Notes under the pieces: generated by a model
Database searches by the model: none
What the model was told of the DNA's origin: nothing
What the model saw: the letters and a program-made list of their open reading frames with translations, nothing else
Part shown: positions 39,160 through 48,048 of the stretch, one piece after another
How the letters are laid out: every line of letters begins with the position of its first letter
Numbering within the stretch: position 1 is the first letter of the stretch
Assembly: GCA_016719485.1 (NCBI GenBank)
Contig: JADJZB010000030.1
Location: 267,396 to 331,395 of the forward strand
DNA: 64,000 bases
Source: Holophagales bacterium
GTDB lineage: Bacteria; Acidobacteriota; Thermoanaerobaculia; UBA5066
Reading direction: 5' to 3'
Translations under genes and position numbers: made by a program

Positions 39160-40968
39160 ATGGGAGCTTTCGCCGGACCGCACGTCCGCTGGCTTCGGGA
39201 TCGCGACGACCTTCCCCCCTCCCAGCGACGCTGCCTCGGGTGCGGCACCGAGTCGCCCATGCCGGCGGTCGTCGAGGCGACGGACGTCGTCGTACCGGGC
39301 CTCTATCGCCGCTTCGTCCGCTGCCCGGCCTGCGGCACCTACCTCATGGATCCCATGGAGATGCCCGACTACGGCGGGCTCCTCGCCGGCCGCCTCGCAC
39401 CGGACCCCTACGTGGAGGTGGGCGCGGGCATCGACTTCATCAGCATGCTCCTCACCGCGGTCCCCGTGGCGCGGCGCGAATCCTCCGGGCTCGTGGACGT
39501 CGGGTGCGGCTGCGGCTTCAGCGTCCACTTCTGGAGGTCGCTCGGCCGCGAGGGCCTCGGCGTCGAGCCTTCCGCCCTGGGATTCGCCGGCGAGGAGCGC
39601 CTCGGCATCCCGGTCGTTCACGGCTTCGCCGGCGCCGCCCCCGAGCTCGAGGGCCGGCGCTTCGACGTCGTCCTCAGCTCCGAGGTCGTCGAGCACGTCC
39701 CGGACCCGTCCGGATTTCTCCGCATACTCGCCTCGCTGCGCGCCCCCGGCGGTCTCGTCGTCCTGAGCACTCCGGACACGGGCCCGCTCGACGAGGCCGA
39801 CCCCGACGACCTCGAGGCTTGGGAGGTCCTGAGCCCGGGGTTCCACACGTGTGTCCTGAGCCCGGCCGCGCTCCGGAAGCTCTGCGTCGACGCCGGCCTC
39901 CCCGCCGTCCGCATCGAGAGGTCCGGCGCTCACGTCGTCTGCATCGCCGGCGAGGACGTCGCTGACGCCGCCATCGACCGCATGGAGGCCCGGCGGGAGT
40001 ACGGCGCGTACCTGCGCCGCGAAGTGGAGAAGGGCTCCTCCTCGACCTCCGTCCGCGACGGGCTCACGTTCCGGCTCTTCCAGCACCTCATGAACGCGGG
40101 CGACTGGGACGCCGCGAAGGAGGTCCGGGGCCGCCTTCGGCTCTCCCTGCTGGAACGCTACGGCGACGACGTCACGGATCCCGAAGTCTGCCGTCGCCGC
40201 GCCGGGGCGATCCCGGGCCCGTCCGAGATCGGGCAGCACGTTCCGTGGTTCCTCCTCGAGCTCCATCACGCGCTCGGGATCCTCGAGGTCGCCGGCGGCG
40301 GGTCGGCCGAGAAGGCGCGACATCACTTCGACCTCGTCGCCGAAACGGCCCCGAGGCTCGTCGCGCTGGACCCGACGTTCATTCCGACCGCGACGAGCTA
40401 CGCGTACAACGCGCTCTACCAGGTCGCCGCGATGGCCCTCGGCCGCGGCTCCGTCACGGAGGTGGAGAGGTTTCTCGATCTCGAGCGAGACCGGGAAGGC
40501 ACGGGGCTCGACTTCCCGCCGGGGCGAGAGATCCTCGCCATCGCGGCGACGGAGCTCTTCAAGGCTCACGTCTTCTCGGGGCGTCACGAAGCGGCCCGAC
40601 TCGAGGAGGAGCGCCTGCAGCGGCTTCTCTGCCGGGCGCTCCGCGTCGAGCGGATCGACCCTTCATCGCTCGCCCGCGGGGTCCGCTCGGAGCCGCAGGC
40701 CGCAGTCGAGCGCGAAGGGCTGCTCCAGGCGGTCGCGTGGTCGACCTTCGCGCGTGGAGCCCTGCGCCTGAACGGGGACGGACACGCCGACGTCGCGATC
40801 GCCCTGTTCGACGAGGCCCTCGACCTCGCCGACGCGCAGCGGTCGTTGCCCGCCGGCCCGGCCTTCGCCGACGCACTCACGAAGTCCGTCCGGCACGAGA
40901 GGGAGCGCGCCCTCGCCCCGGTCGGCCTCGCGACGCGCATCCGCCGGCTCTTCAGCGGCAGCGCCTAG
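39160..40968 (+). CDS. Zinc-ribbon SAM methyltransferase with large helical C-terminal domain
   Basis: A small zinc ribbon comes first (C25, C28, C55, C58 in RRCLGCG and VRCPACG). A class I SAM-dependent methyltransferase follows: LVDVGCGCGFSVHFW (motif I), GVEPSALGFA, VVLSSEVVEHVPDPSGFL, then GGLVVLSTPDTG. This is the UbiE/type-11 pattern used by glycan and small-molecule methyltransferases. About 340 further residues are helical and Ala/Arg/Glu-rich, from DAAIDRMEARREYGAYLRRE onward, perhaps TPR-like; their role is unknown. It is divergent from the glycan run, 60 bases away, and 9 bases upstream of a second methyltransferase, so both likely modify the exported glycan. Confidence 0.82.
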   Translation: MGAFAGPHVRWLRDRDDLPPSQRRCLGCGTESPMPAVVEATDVVVPGLYRRFVRCPACGTYLMDPMEMPDYGGLLAGRLAPDPYVEVGAGIDFISMLLTAVPVARRESSGLVDVGCGCGFSVHFWRSLGREGLGVEPSALGFAGEERLGIPVVHGFAGAAPELEGRRFDVVLSSEVVEHVPDPSGFLRILASLRAPGGLVVLSTPDTGPLDEADPDDLEAWEVLSPGFHTCVLSPAALRKLCVDAGLPAVRIERSGAHVVCIAGEDVADAAIDRMEARREYGAYLRREVEKGSSSTSVRDGLTFRLFQHLMNAGDWDAAKEVRGRLRLSLLERYGDDVTDPEVCRRRAGAIPGPSEIGQHVPWFLLELHHALGILEVAGGGSAEKARHHFDLVAETAPRLVALDPTFIPTATSYAYNALYQVAAMALGRGSVTEVERFLDLERDREGTGLDFPPGREILAIAATELFKAHVFSGRHEAARLEEERLQRLLCRALRVERIDPSSLARGVRSEPQAAVEREGLLQAVAWSTFARGALRLNGDGHADVAIALFDEALDLADAQRSLPAGPAFADALTKSVRHERERALAPVGLATRIRRLFSGSA

Positions 40969-40977
40969 CCTGAGAGA

Positions 40978-41682
40978 GTGAGATCCGACTTGGACTGGTA
41001 CTTCGCGTTCCTCAACCTCCTGCATCGCCCGCTCATCCGAAAGGCGGAGCGGTTCCGTTTTCACGAGCTCCTTCCCGAGTTCCTGTCGATCGTCGGAAAG
41101 ATGCCGGCGCCGGTCGTCGTGGAGATCGGTTCCCGCGACGTCACGGGAGTGCTCCGACGCGATCTCTTCCCGAAGGCCGCGCGATACACGGGCTTCGACA
41201 TTCACCCCGGGCGGGGCGTCGACGTCGTCGGCGACGCTCACGAGCTGTCGCGCCACTTCGAGCCCGGTTCGGTCGACGTCGTCTTCTCGGCCTCGGTCTT
41301 CGAGCACCTCGTCTTTCCGTGGAAGGTCGTGCTCGAAATCAACCGCATCCTCAAACCCGGGGGCTACGTCTTCCTCTCGACCCACCCGGTCTGGCCCGCT
41401 CACGAGCTCCCGTGGGACTTCTGGCGGTTCCCCGTCGCGGGCCTATCCCACCTCTTCATCCCAGAGACCGGCTTCGAGATCGTCGAGGCCGTCGAGGGCC
41501 TCCCCTGCCGCGCCTACTCTCTCGTGGCCGACGCGCCCACGAGGGGCCTGTTCCGGCATCCCATGAACATGGGGATCGCGCTCGTGGCGAGGAAGACGGG
41601 CGAGTACGACACCGAGAAGTTTCGGTGGGACGTTGACGTCCACTCGGTCGTCCGATCCGAATACCCGAAGCCGACGCGCTGA
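40978..41682 (+). CDS. SAM-dependent methyltransferase, glycan-locus type
   Basis: The 234-residue enzyme starts at a GTG at 40978. Motif I is the variant VVEIGSRDVTG, with the acidic residue in FDIHPGRGVDVV; VFSASVFEHLVFPWKVVLEINRILKPGGYVFL is the type-11 methyltransferase core. HELPWDFWRFPVAGLSHLF follows as a conserved patch. The same order of motifs occurs in the methyltransferase at 49954-51111, and the two are clear paralogs. The substrate is unknown; a sugar in the surface polysaccharide is the best guess from context. Confidence 0.85.
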   Translation: MRSDLDWYFAFLNLLHRPLIRKAERFRFHELLPEFLSIVGKMPAPVVVEIGSRDVTGVLRRDLFPKAARYTGFDIHPGRGVDVVGDAHELSRHFEPGSVDVVFSASVFEHLVFPWKVVLEINRILKPGGYVFLSTHPVWPAHELPWDFWRFPVAGLSHLFIPETGFEIVEAVEGLPCRAYSLVADAPTRGLFRHPMNMGIALVARKTGEYDTEKFRWDVDVHSVVRSEYPKPTR

Positions 41683-41757
41683 CGGGAGCCGCCTCCGCCT
41701 GGTCCGCCGCCCCGAGGCCGGAGCGGCAGACCGTGCGAGGAATCCGGCGATCCCACC

Positions 41758-42250
41758 TCAGGGGGCGAAGTAGCCTGTGATGTCCAGGGTCAGGTGGGCC
41801 GAGCCCGGCTTCTGGCCCGTCGAGTACCTCACGTACATGTCGGGGTTGCCGGTCGAGTAGGGTCCGAGCGGCACGATCGCCCCGTTCGACGTCACCGTCT
41901 CGCCCTGCCCCACGATCATCGTCGCAACCGTCGGAAAGGCCGCGTTCGAGGGCCACATGTTGAAGTAGCCCAGCGTGTTCCCGTTGACCATCGACGCGTT
42001 CACGCTCACCGCCGCGGCCGTCGACGGCACCCCGCAATTGCCCGTTCCGTCGTAGAGAGGCGCGAGCCGCACCTTGATCCCCACCGGGTTCAGGGCGTCA
42101 TACGGCCCGGGCCACCACGTCTCCGACGTCGGCGGGTAGAGCGCCGTGATGACCGTCGGCGTGGTGTTCCGCGGCGGCGGCTGGAACGGGTTCGGATACC
42201 GCGTGTCGACGATCCGGCACGGCGTGACGGCGTAGTACTGGTAGCCCTGT
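41758..42250 (-). repeat. Long direct repeat, copy 1 (with 51117-51609)
   Basis: The coding sequence of the mature copy-A protein matches the region 51117-51609 base for base over most of about 490 bp, including silent positions. Identity falls off in the signal-peptide part and outside the genes. Both copies are on the minus strand, so this is a direct repeat about 9.4 kb apart. Confidence 0.85.
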
Positions 42251-42336
42251 GCCTCGGCGCTCTCCGAAACGATGACCGCTGCGAATGCAGCGGCCAGAAT
42301 TCCGGTGAGACCGATTGCCCTCCGCTTCGTTTCCAT
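41758..42336 (-). CDS. Secreted protein made of one PCRxxDTR module, copy A
   Basis: The ATG at 42336 opens a signal peptide (METKRRAIGLTGILAAAFAA, ending near ESAEAQG). Nearly the whole mature chain, about 160 residues, is the module shared by six proteins of this island: YYAVTPCRIVDTRYPNPF, then NCGVPSTAAAVSVNASM, and the terminal HLTLDITGYFAP. A P/T/W-rich insert of about 45 residues between the first two motifs occurs only here and in copy B at 51117. Two cysteines (in PCR and NCGVP) could form a disulfide. The function is unknown. It is convergent with the methyltransferase at 40978. The upstream ATG at 42375 is less likely. Confidence 0.8.
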   Translation of the reverse strand: METKRRAIGLTGILAAAFAAVIVSESAEAQGYQYYAVTPCRIVDTRYPNPFQPPPRNTTPTVITALYPPTSETWWPGPYDALNPVGIKVRLAPLYDGTGNCGVPSTAAAVSVNASMVNGNTLGYFNMWPSNAAFPTVATMIVGQGETVTSNGAIVPLGPYSTGNPDMYVRYSTGQKPGSAHLTLDITGYFAP

Positions 42337-42456
42337 GGCTGCAACTCCCCTGCTGGCATACAAAGTGTCCGTCATCGTTACTCTCCTGTGTCTCGCGCGC
42401 CAAGCCCCATACAGGCCGTCTTCTATAAGTCCATAGGGCCTCTGGCTGATCCTCGG

Positions 42457-45400
42457 TCATCGCGTCCGCGCCACCCGAAAGCCGATGCGGTGGCTGAACT
42501 CGTTGGGCTCCATAAACAAGCGCGCGGCGGAACGGGCTCGTGCAAGGACGTCGGAAGCCGAACCGCCGCGCACGACCCTGTAGGTACCCGATGGCGGCCC
42601 GACGGGATTGGTTTCCGGCACACCACTGTAGTCTGAATACCAATCTGCACACCACTCATAAACGTTTCCATGCATATCGAACAGGCCGTACGGATTAGGC
42701 CTTCTGGTGCCCACCGGATGCTGAGAGCCTCCAGAGGAGCCGCAGAACCACATGTAAGGATCGGCCTCCGCACTCGGGTTGCAGACTTCATAACCATTGA
42801 GAGCATCGCCGAAAGAGAACCTGCTCTGAGTGCCACCCCTGCACGCTCTCTCCCACTCCGCCTCCGTGGGTAGCCTGAACATTCCCGCGCCCTGCTGACC
42901 GGTCGCTGATAAATGTGCATTCAGTCTCTGAAGAAATCCATCTGTTCCCGAGACCTGATTCCACGACACCAGATTCTGGGGACAGGACGCCCCGCACGAC
43001 GGGTTGTCGTCCGGGTGCGATGCCATAACCGCGACCCATTGAGCGTGCGTGATCTCGTACTTGCCAATATAGTAGTCACTCGAAATCGAAACCTGGTGCA
43101 GCGCTTCGGTAGTCCCGTCTGTCTCTCTGCTTCTCTCAGTAGTCGGCGATCCCATTTGAAAGGTACCTGCCGGAACTCTCGTTAGGATGAGCGGGACGTC
43201 TCCTGGAAGCCAGACAGTGACCTCTTGCCACGAAGGTGCGAAGTACCCGCTGACGTCGAGCGTGAACTGCGTCGTGCCCGAGGACGTGTCTGCGAACACC
43301 ACCGCGGCTCCATCCGGACCAAGCTTGGCAATCACGTTATTTGAACTCATCCGGCCCGCACGGAAGCTGAGCGCCGTGGCTGCTGTCGGGCTCGTCCCGC
43401 TCGGGATCAGCTTGAGGGCACCATGAGCCGGGGGGCTGATCGCGGTCAGGTTCACGGCTACCGCCGTGGCGGTGGCGGGAACGCCGCAGGAGGCACCCGC
43501 AACATAGATCATCCTTGATCCTTGGGGCGAGAGCCCTGGCCCGCCGGCGGGCCCTGCGGCATTGCGGGAATCGATGATCCGGCATGGAGCCAGCGGATAG
43601 AAGGCGGTACCGTTACCGTTCGCACAACCTGACATCGTAAGCGTGTAGGGCCCGGTCGCACCTTGATGGTAGGAAGTGGCCTCCACGGTCCACTGCCCTG
43701 AAGAAGGAAGGGTGAACGAGATGTGCGAGTTCAGTCCGCTCCAATCATCGTTCCATGCCACGACGTTTCCAGACGGATCTAAGAGATACAGGTAGGCGTC
43801 GAAGGACGCAGAGACGAGGTCGAAGGTGATCGTGCGGCCGGCTTCGCCGGCAAAGCAGTATCGATCGACGTAGACGCCTGGGCCGTTATGACCGTTCGTG
43901 GCATCTGTGGTGGACAGGCTGCCCACCATCGGCGATGCGCAACTGAGTGTCGTACACGTCAACGGCGCCGGCGTCGTCCCGCTCACCTCGTTCGAAAAGC
44001 TCGAATCCCCGGCGCTGTTCGTCGCACGCACCCGGTAGTAGTAAGTCGTGCTCGAGCTGCACGTCGTGTCCGGGTAGCTCGTCGCACTTGCTCCCGCCGT
44101 CCCTATCTGCCCCCAGGTCCCAGCGGTACCCGTCTTCCGTTCCACCTTATAGCCCGTCTCGTTGGTCGCGTTGTCCACCCAGACGAGGTTGATCTGGGTC
44201 GACGACGCCGCAGACGCAGATAGGCCAGACGGAGCCGCCGGAATCGTTACGGGAGGCGCCGGCGTCGTCGCGCTCGCCTCGTTCGAATGACCCGAGTCTC
44301 CGGCACCGTTCGTCGCTCGAACCCTGTAGTAGTAAGTCGTGCTTGGGCTGCATGTCGTGTCCGGGTAGCTCGTCGCACTTGCTCCCGCCGTCCCTATCTG
44401 CCCCCAGATCCCAGCGGTACCCGTCTTCCGTTCCACCTTATGGCCCGTCTCGTTGGTCGCGTTGTCCACCCAGACGAGGTTGATCTGGGTCGACGACGCC
44501 GCAGACGCAGATAGGCCAGACGGAGCCGCCGGAATCGTTACGGGAGGCGCCGGCGTGGTCGCGTTCGCCTCGTTCGAAGAGCCCGAGTCTCCGGCACTGT
44601 TCGTCGCTCGAACCCTGTAGTGGTAGGTCGTGCTCGGGCTGCATGTCGTGTCCGGGTAGCTCGTCGCACTTGCTCCCGCCGTCCCTATCTGCCCCCAGGT
44701 CCCAGCGGTACCCGTCTTCCGTTCGACCTTATAGCCCGTCTCGTTGGTCGCGTTGTCCATCCAGACCAGATTGATCTGGCTTGACGACGCTGCAGACGCT
44801 GATAGGCCAGACGGAGCCGCCGGAGGCGCCGCCGGCGTGGTCGCGTTCGCCTCGTTCGAAGAGCCCGAGTCTCCGGCACCGTTCGTCGCTCGAACCCTGT
44901 AGTAGTAAGTCGTGCTCGGACTGCATGTCGTGTCCGGGTAGCTCGTCGCACTTGCTCCCGCCGTCCCTATCTGCCCCCAGGTCCCAGCGGTACCCGTCTT
45001 CCGTTCGACCTTATAGCCCGTCTCGTTAGTCGCGTTGTCCATCCAGACCAGATTGATCTGGGTTGACGACGCTGCAGACGCTGATAGGCCAGACGGAGCC
45101 GCCGGAGGCGCCGCCGGCGTGGTCGCGTTCGCCTCGTTCGAATAGCCCGAGTCTCCGGCACTGTTCGTCGCTCGAACCCTGTAGTAGTAAGTCGTGCTCG
45201 GACTGCATGTCGTGTCCGGGTAGCTCGTCGCACTTGCTCCCGCCGTCCCTATCTGCCCCCAGGTCCCAGCGGTACCCGTCTTCCGCTCGACCTTATAGCC
45301 CGTCTCGTTGGTCGCGTTGTCCATCCAGACCAGATTGATCTGCGCTGACGACGCTGCAGACGCTGATAGGCCAGACGGAGCCGCCGGACCCGCCACCACC

Positions 45401-46566
45401 GGAATCGAGAGCCTGGCCGCCGGGAAGCCCTGTTGGTCCAGGTAAGACGATGTACGAGGGGAAAGGTCCCCGAAGATCGCCGGAGCCGAAGGTTGAACGG
45501 CACCGTTGTCCGACGTGGGTTCCTGGTGAGATGAGTTCACGTAGTTCGCACGGTAAAGAAATGCCACTGGGCTGGTCGCGTCTAATGCCCGGACCCGCAG
45601 GGTCACGAAGTACGAGGCATTCGACGGCAGGGACAATCCTCTCCGCGCGCTGAACAGTCGGTTCGTCGCCAACATCGTCGTGCCGCTGTATCTGTAGATA
45701 GTCGACCCTATGGCACGGTCGTCAACAGCATCCCACTCTGGCGAGTAATCGTAGACAGCCACCGCCGCATTACCGGCCGTCAAGCTGATGTCCAGGTAGC
45801 ACTCACTACTCGGAACCGGCGAGAATCCTGCCGAAACGACGTACTGGAACGTGACGTAGTAGTCGACTCCCACTGTCATCAATGCAGGAGCACCGCTCTG
45901 AACGCTCGCATCGAGAGAGGAACCGTAGAGGTACGAAGCAACGTAGGTATCGTCCGTCTGCAGACTACGCTTCTGACTACCCTGGGGGATCGCGTAGTAC
46001 ATCACGTTCTGCGCAGTGCTCGAGTGTCCGCTCCCGACCACATGTCCCAACTCGTGTAGTGCCACGGAGCGGAAATCGTATGCGGTCGATGGCGTAGTCG
46101 AGGAGAAGGCCCACGTGTAGTAGGTGTTGAACTTAATGTCGGCTCCGTCGGGCTGGTAACCCGACGGCCAGGGATATGTCGTCACCGCGAGCGCCGCACC
46201 CGATTCGTGGTACCAGCCGACGTCGTGAAAGGTGTCCAGGGGATCCGGTGGGTCTGTCGTGTTCGAGATCGAACTCGTATAGAAGGTCCATTTTGAAAGC
46301 ACCCCGTTCCATTGCGTCATAGCCGCCACCAGCTGTTGCTTTACATCGCTCTCATTAGCGTTGCTGGGAGCCCCTGATGCGTTGTAGTACCACGTGTTGT
46401 TCGAGGTACCAACGGCTGCCGGGTCCTTCTTAGCCGGGTGACGGCTCCATGCCTGTGTCCTATGCAGCGCGAACTTCGCCTGCGCCACTGATTCGAAACT
46501 CAAAATCAGAGCCACCACGAAGTAGACAAAACCAATCCCGACGCGCATGCGACCGCCGGATCTCAC
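42457..46566 (-). CDS. Secreted matrixin-like metalloprotease with FN3 repeats and FGE-like domain
   Basis: This multidomain exoenzyme has about 1,370 residues. A GTG at 46566 after GAGGAG, or the ATG at 46548, starts the signal peptide (MRVGIGFVYFVVALILSF). A catalytic domain with HELGHVVGSGHS and the Met-turn NVMYY marks an M10A-type zinc protease. About 150 further residues are followed by five nearly identical FN3 domains (each about 95 residues, opening APSGLSASAASS), a PPC-type domain (VYVDRYCFAGEAGRTITFDL), the shared PCRxxDSR module and, at the end, a sulfatase-modifying-factor-like domain (PAGTFQMGSP, FRLPTEAEWERACRGG, FDMHGNVYEWCADWY). That last domain lacks the active cysteine pair in its RVVRGGSASDVLARARSAAR segment, so it is probably a binding fold, not an enzyme. 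It is coupled to the gene upstream. Confidence 0.88.
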   Translation of the reverse strand: MRSGGRMRVGIGFVYFVVALILSFESVAQAKFALHRTQAWSRHPAKKDPAAVGTSNNTWYYNASGAPSNANESDVKQQLVAAMTQWNGVLSKWTFYTSSISNTTDPPDPLDTFHDVGWYHESGAALAVTTYPWPSGYQPDGADIKFNTYYTWAFSSTTPSTAYDFRSVALHELGHVVGSGHSSTAQNVMYYAIPQGSQKRSLQTDDTYVASYLYGSSLDASVQSGAPALMTVGVDYYVTFQYVVSAGFSPVPSSECYLDISLTAGNAAVAVYDYSPEWDAVDDRAIGSTIYRYSGTTMLATNRLFSARRGLSLPSNASYFVTLRVRALDATSPVAFLYRANYVNSSHQEPTSDNGAVQPSAPAIFGDLSPRTSSYLDQQGFPAARLSIPVVAGPAAPSGLSASAASSAQINLVWMDNATNETGYKVERKTGTAGTWGQIGTAGASATSYPDTTCSPSTTYYYRVRATNSAGDSGYSNEANATTPAAPPAAPSGLSASAASSTQINLVWMDNATNETGYKVERKTGTAGTWGQIGTAGASATSYPDTTCSPSTTYYYRVRATNGAGDSGSSNEANATTPAAPPAAPSGLSASAASSSQINLVWMDNATNETGYKVERKTGTAGTWGQIGTAGASATSYPDTTCSPSTTYHYRVRATNSAGDSGSSNEANATTPAPPVTIPAAPSGLSASAASSTQINLVWVDNATNETGHKVERKTGTAGIWGQIGTAGASATSYPDTTCSPSTTYYYRVRATNGAGDSGHSNEASATTPAPPVTIPAAPSGLSASAASSTQINLVWVDNATNETGYKVERKTGTAGTWGQIGTAGASATSYPDTTCSSSTTYYYRVRATNSAGDSSFSNEVSGTTPAPLTCTTLSCASPMVGSLSTTDATNGHNGPGVYVDRYCFAGEAGRTITFDLVSASFDAYLYLLDPSGNVVAWNDDWSGLNSHISFTLPSSGQWTVEATSYHQGATGPYTLTMSGCANGNGTAFYPLAPCRIIDSRNAAGPAGGPGLSPQGSRMIYVAGASCGVPATATAVAVNLTAISPPAHGALKLIPSGTSPTAATALSFRAGRMSSNNVIAKLGPDGAAVVFADTSSGTTQFTLDVSGYFAPSWQEVTVWLPGDVPLILTRVPAGTFQMGSPTTERSRETDGTTEALHQVSISSDYYIGKYEITHAQWVAVMASHPDDNPSCGASCPQNLVSWNQVSGTDGFLQRLNAHLSATGQQGAGMFRLPTEAEWERACRGGTQSRFSFGDALNGYEVCNPSAEADPYMWFCGSSGGSQHPVGTRRPNPYGLFDMHGNVYEWCADWYSDYSGVPETNPVGPPSGTYRVVRGGSASDVLARARSAARLFMEPNEFSHRIGFRVARTR
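43960..45387 (-). repeat. Five tandem FN3-encoding repeats, unit 282-291 bp
   Basis: The landmark GCCAGACGGAGCCGCCGG recurs at about 44224, 44515, 44806, 45088 and 45370, spaced 291, 291, 282 and 282 bp. The unit encodes one FN3 domain of about 94-97 residues. Long stretches are identical at the DNA level, and the differences cluster by neighbour, with two units sharing a PPVTIPA linker and three an AAPPA linker. This points to recent duplication or gene conversion. Assembly collapse or expansion of the array is possible. Confidence 0.9.
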
Positions 46567-46577
46567 AGGGCTCTCCT

Positions 46578-47174
46578 CTACTTCCAACGAAGGAGTGCGC
46601 CTGCGCTGAGCAACTCGTCCCTGACTCGCAGAAGCGAGGAGCGGAACTCCGCATAGGACATCGGATCGTCGGCCGGGATGAGTCGATGGGCTGTCACTGT
46701 CACCGGTACGCCGGCGCCTTCTCCCTTCGACATCGAGGGAACCACGCTGCTCACCGACTCAAGTCGCGTCGGCTGTCCACCGTAGCTAAAGAGGAGGCCA
46801 TTTCTCTCCTCAATGGTGCCCGGTATTAGCGCGATGATCCTCTCGTATCGATTCGCGAGACTGAGGAAGAGGACGTAGCTTTTGCCCAGTTGAAGCTGCG
46901 GCATGCCTTCGACAGAGTCGTCGAGTGTGAGGTCGAGTTCGTCTCCCAAGAGGGATCCGACGAGGAGGTCATCGATCCGGAGGCGATACATAGAACCGCC
47001 CGGGATGGAGGCTTTCTTCAATACCGACATCCTCCCGCCGAGCTGAGCGTGCCGGACCAAGTCAGCCGTCGAAAACTCACTGATCGTCGTTGCGGCCAGC
47101 GTGCCGGAGAACGCAAGCAGAGTCGCGGTAGCTGCCAGTCCGCACATGTGAACGAAGCTCGATTGAATCCTCAC
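46578..47174 (-). CDS. Secreted protein partnered with the matrixin gene
   Basis: A GTG at 47174 follows GGAGGAG and begins RIQSSFVHMCGLAATATLLA, a signal peptide; an ATG at 47189 is the alternative. The mature part, about 170 residues, opens STADLVRHAQLGGRM, has YRLRIDDLLVGSLLGDELDL, then LQLGKSYVLFLSLANRYERI and a late LIPGTIEERNGLLFSYGG. This looks like a compact beta-barrel domain of the type found next to matrixin-family proteases in other bacteria; I recall the association but cannot name the family. It could be a chaperone, inhibitor or substrate of the protease. It ends 11 bases before the protease GTG, so the two are one operon. No cysteine pair is conserved in the mature part. Confidence 0.7.
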   Translation of the reverse strand: MRIQSSFVHMCGLAATATLLAFSGTLAATTISEFSTADLVRHAQLGGRMSVLKKASIPGGSMYRLRIDDLLVGSLLGDELDLTLDDSVEGMPQLQLGKSYVLFLSLANRYERIIALIPGTIEERNGLLFSYGGQPTRLESVSSVVPSMSKGEGAGVPVTVTAHRLIPADDPMSYAEFRSSLLRVRDELLSAGALLRWK

Positions 47175-47219
47175 AGACTCCTCCTGCATGGCCCCACAGG
47201 GAGACCTCAAGTGACCGGC

Positions 47220-47600
47220 TCTGGCGAAACAGGACCCCCGACTCCCTCTTGTCGCAAGCGGGATCTCCGAGAGACCTGTCCGTTACGTTCCGGGTCTGCA
47301 ATTCGGACGCCATCGACGCTTTCGGGCACGAAGGATTCAATTCGATCTGACCTGATTGACGGGACGTGGTGCCGAAGCATCAGTACGATTCTCGGTTTCC
47401 TGTCCGGTAGCCAACAATCTTGGCGGCCCATGAAACGCTGTGTGCAGCGCTCTGACGGGTCGTCCTCGGCGATTCCCTTCGTGCGTCAGGGATGTGGCTT
47501 CCGCGGCCAGGGCACTGCTTCACGAGTAGGCCCTGGCATGGTTCGTCGGAAAGCCTACGCCAGGGTCCGTTCAGCCTGGACTGGCCCGGGATCCTAGGGC
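47220..47600. other. Region without a recognisable gene
   Basis: I find no credible reading frame here; the frames that are open have no domain and unlike composition. GCCCTGGC near 47530 and GCCAGGG near 47559 form a possible stem with a 21-base loop. The stretch lies between the exoprotein operon and an IS remnant and could be decayed IS sequence. Confidence 0.4.
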
Positions 47601-47629
47601 AGCCGCGAGATGGTAATCACGCGGCCTCA

Positions 47630-47960
47630 TGAAGAGAAGAGAATCGAGGAGGCGGGAGCGCTGCTGCGAGGGGGAGAGGAAGCTGTGGCGTTCGATGCGC
47701 CACTGGTGGTTGTAGCGATGCTTGAAGCCGACGAGGGCGCGCTGGAGATCTTCGAGAGTGTCGAAACGATGGAGGCAGAGGAGCTGCTCCTTGAGGGTTC
47801 GGATGAAGGGCTCGGCGCCGCCGTTTCCCTCGCGCTCTCGCACGTAGGCCGGGCTCGAGGCGATGCCGAGGAAGAGAACCTTCGATTGAAAGCTGATAAA
47901 GGAGCTGCCGTGGTCGTGGCGACGGGCCAGGCCTGAGGCAACGGAAGCGCTGTAGCAGCC
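47630..47960 (-). pseudogene. Remnant of an IS3-type transposase (integrase core, 3' part)
   Basis: The minus-strand frame reads SGLARRHDHGSSFIS, then LGIASSPAYVREREGNGGAEP, FIRTLKEQLLCLHRFDTLED and YNHQWRIERHSFLSPSQQR. This is the end of the DDE integrase core typical of IS3-like transposases (GNG-AE-FIRTLKE-L). The first catalytic Asp, the N-terminal HTH part and any inverted repeat are missing, and the frame upstream is unrelated. About 110 residues remain, so this is a fossil. It could also come from an IS481-like integrase, but the RxDHGS form points to IS3-type. Confidence 0.75.
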
Positions 47961-48048
47961 AACAGGCCGCTGACAAAGGCCCCGAGAGCGGGAATACCCG
48001 AGACGTGAGGTCGATCTCTCTGTCGAGACCAACGTCGGGAGGGGCGGC

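Noticed and set aside
39100..40587. N-terminal extension of the 37663-39099 glycosyltransferase
   Set aside because: It is antisense to the zinc-ribbon methyltransferase, which has clear motifs; the coiled coil begins at the ATG at 39099.
41683..41757. A terminator between the methyltransferase and module protein A
   Set aside because: Only a 5-bp GCCGC/GCGGC stem without a T-run is visible, too weak to call.
42457..43230. A diversity-generating retroelement acting on the FGE/C-lectin-like domain
   Set aside because: Such domains are frequent DGR targets, but I see no reverse transcriptase and no template repeat in the window.
43960..45387. The tandem repeats as a CRISPR array
   Set aside because: Units are 282-291 bp, coding and in frame with FN3 motifs; there are no short repeats with unique spacers and no cas genes.
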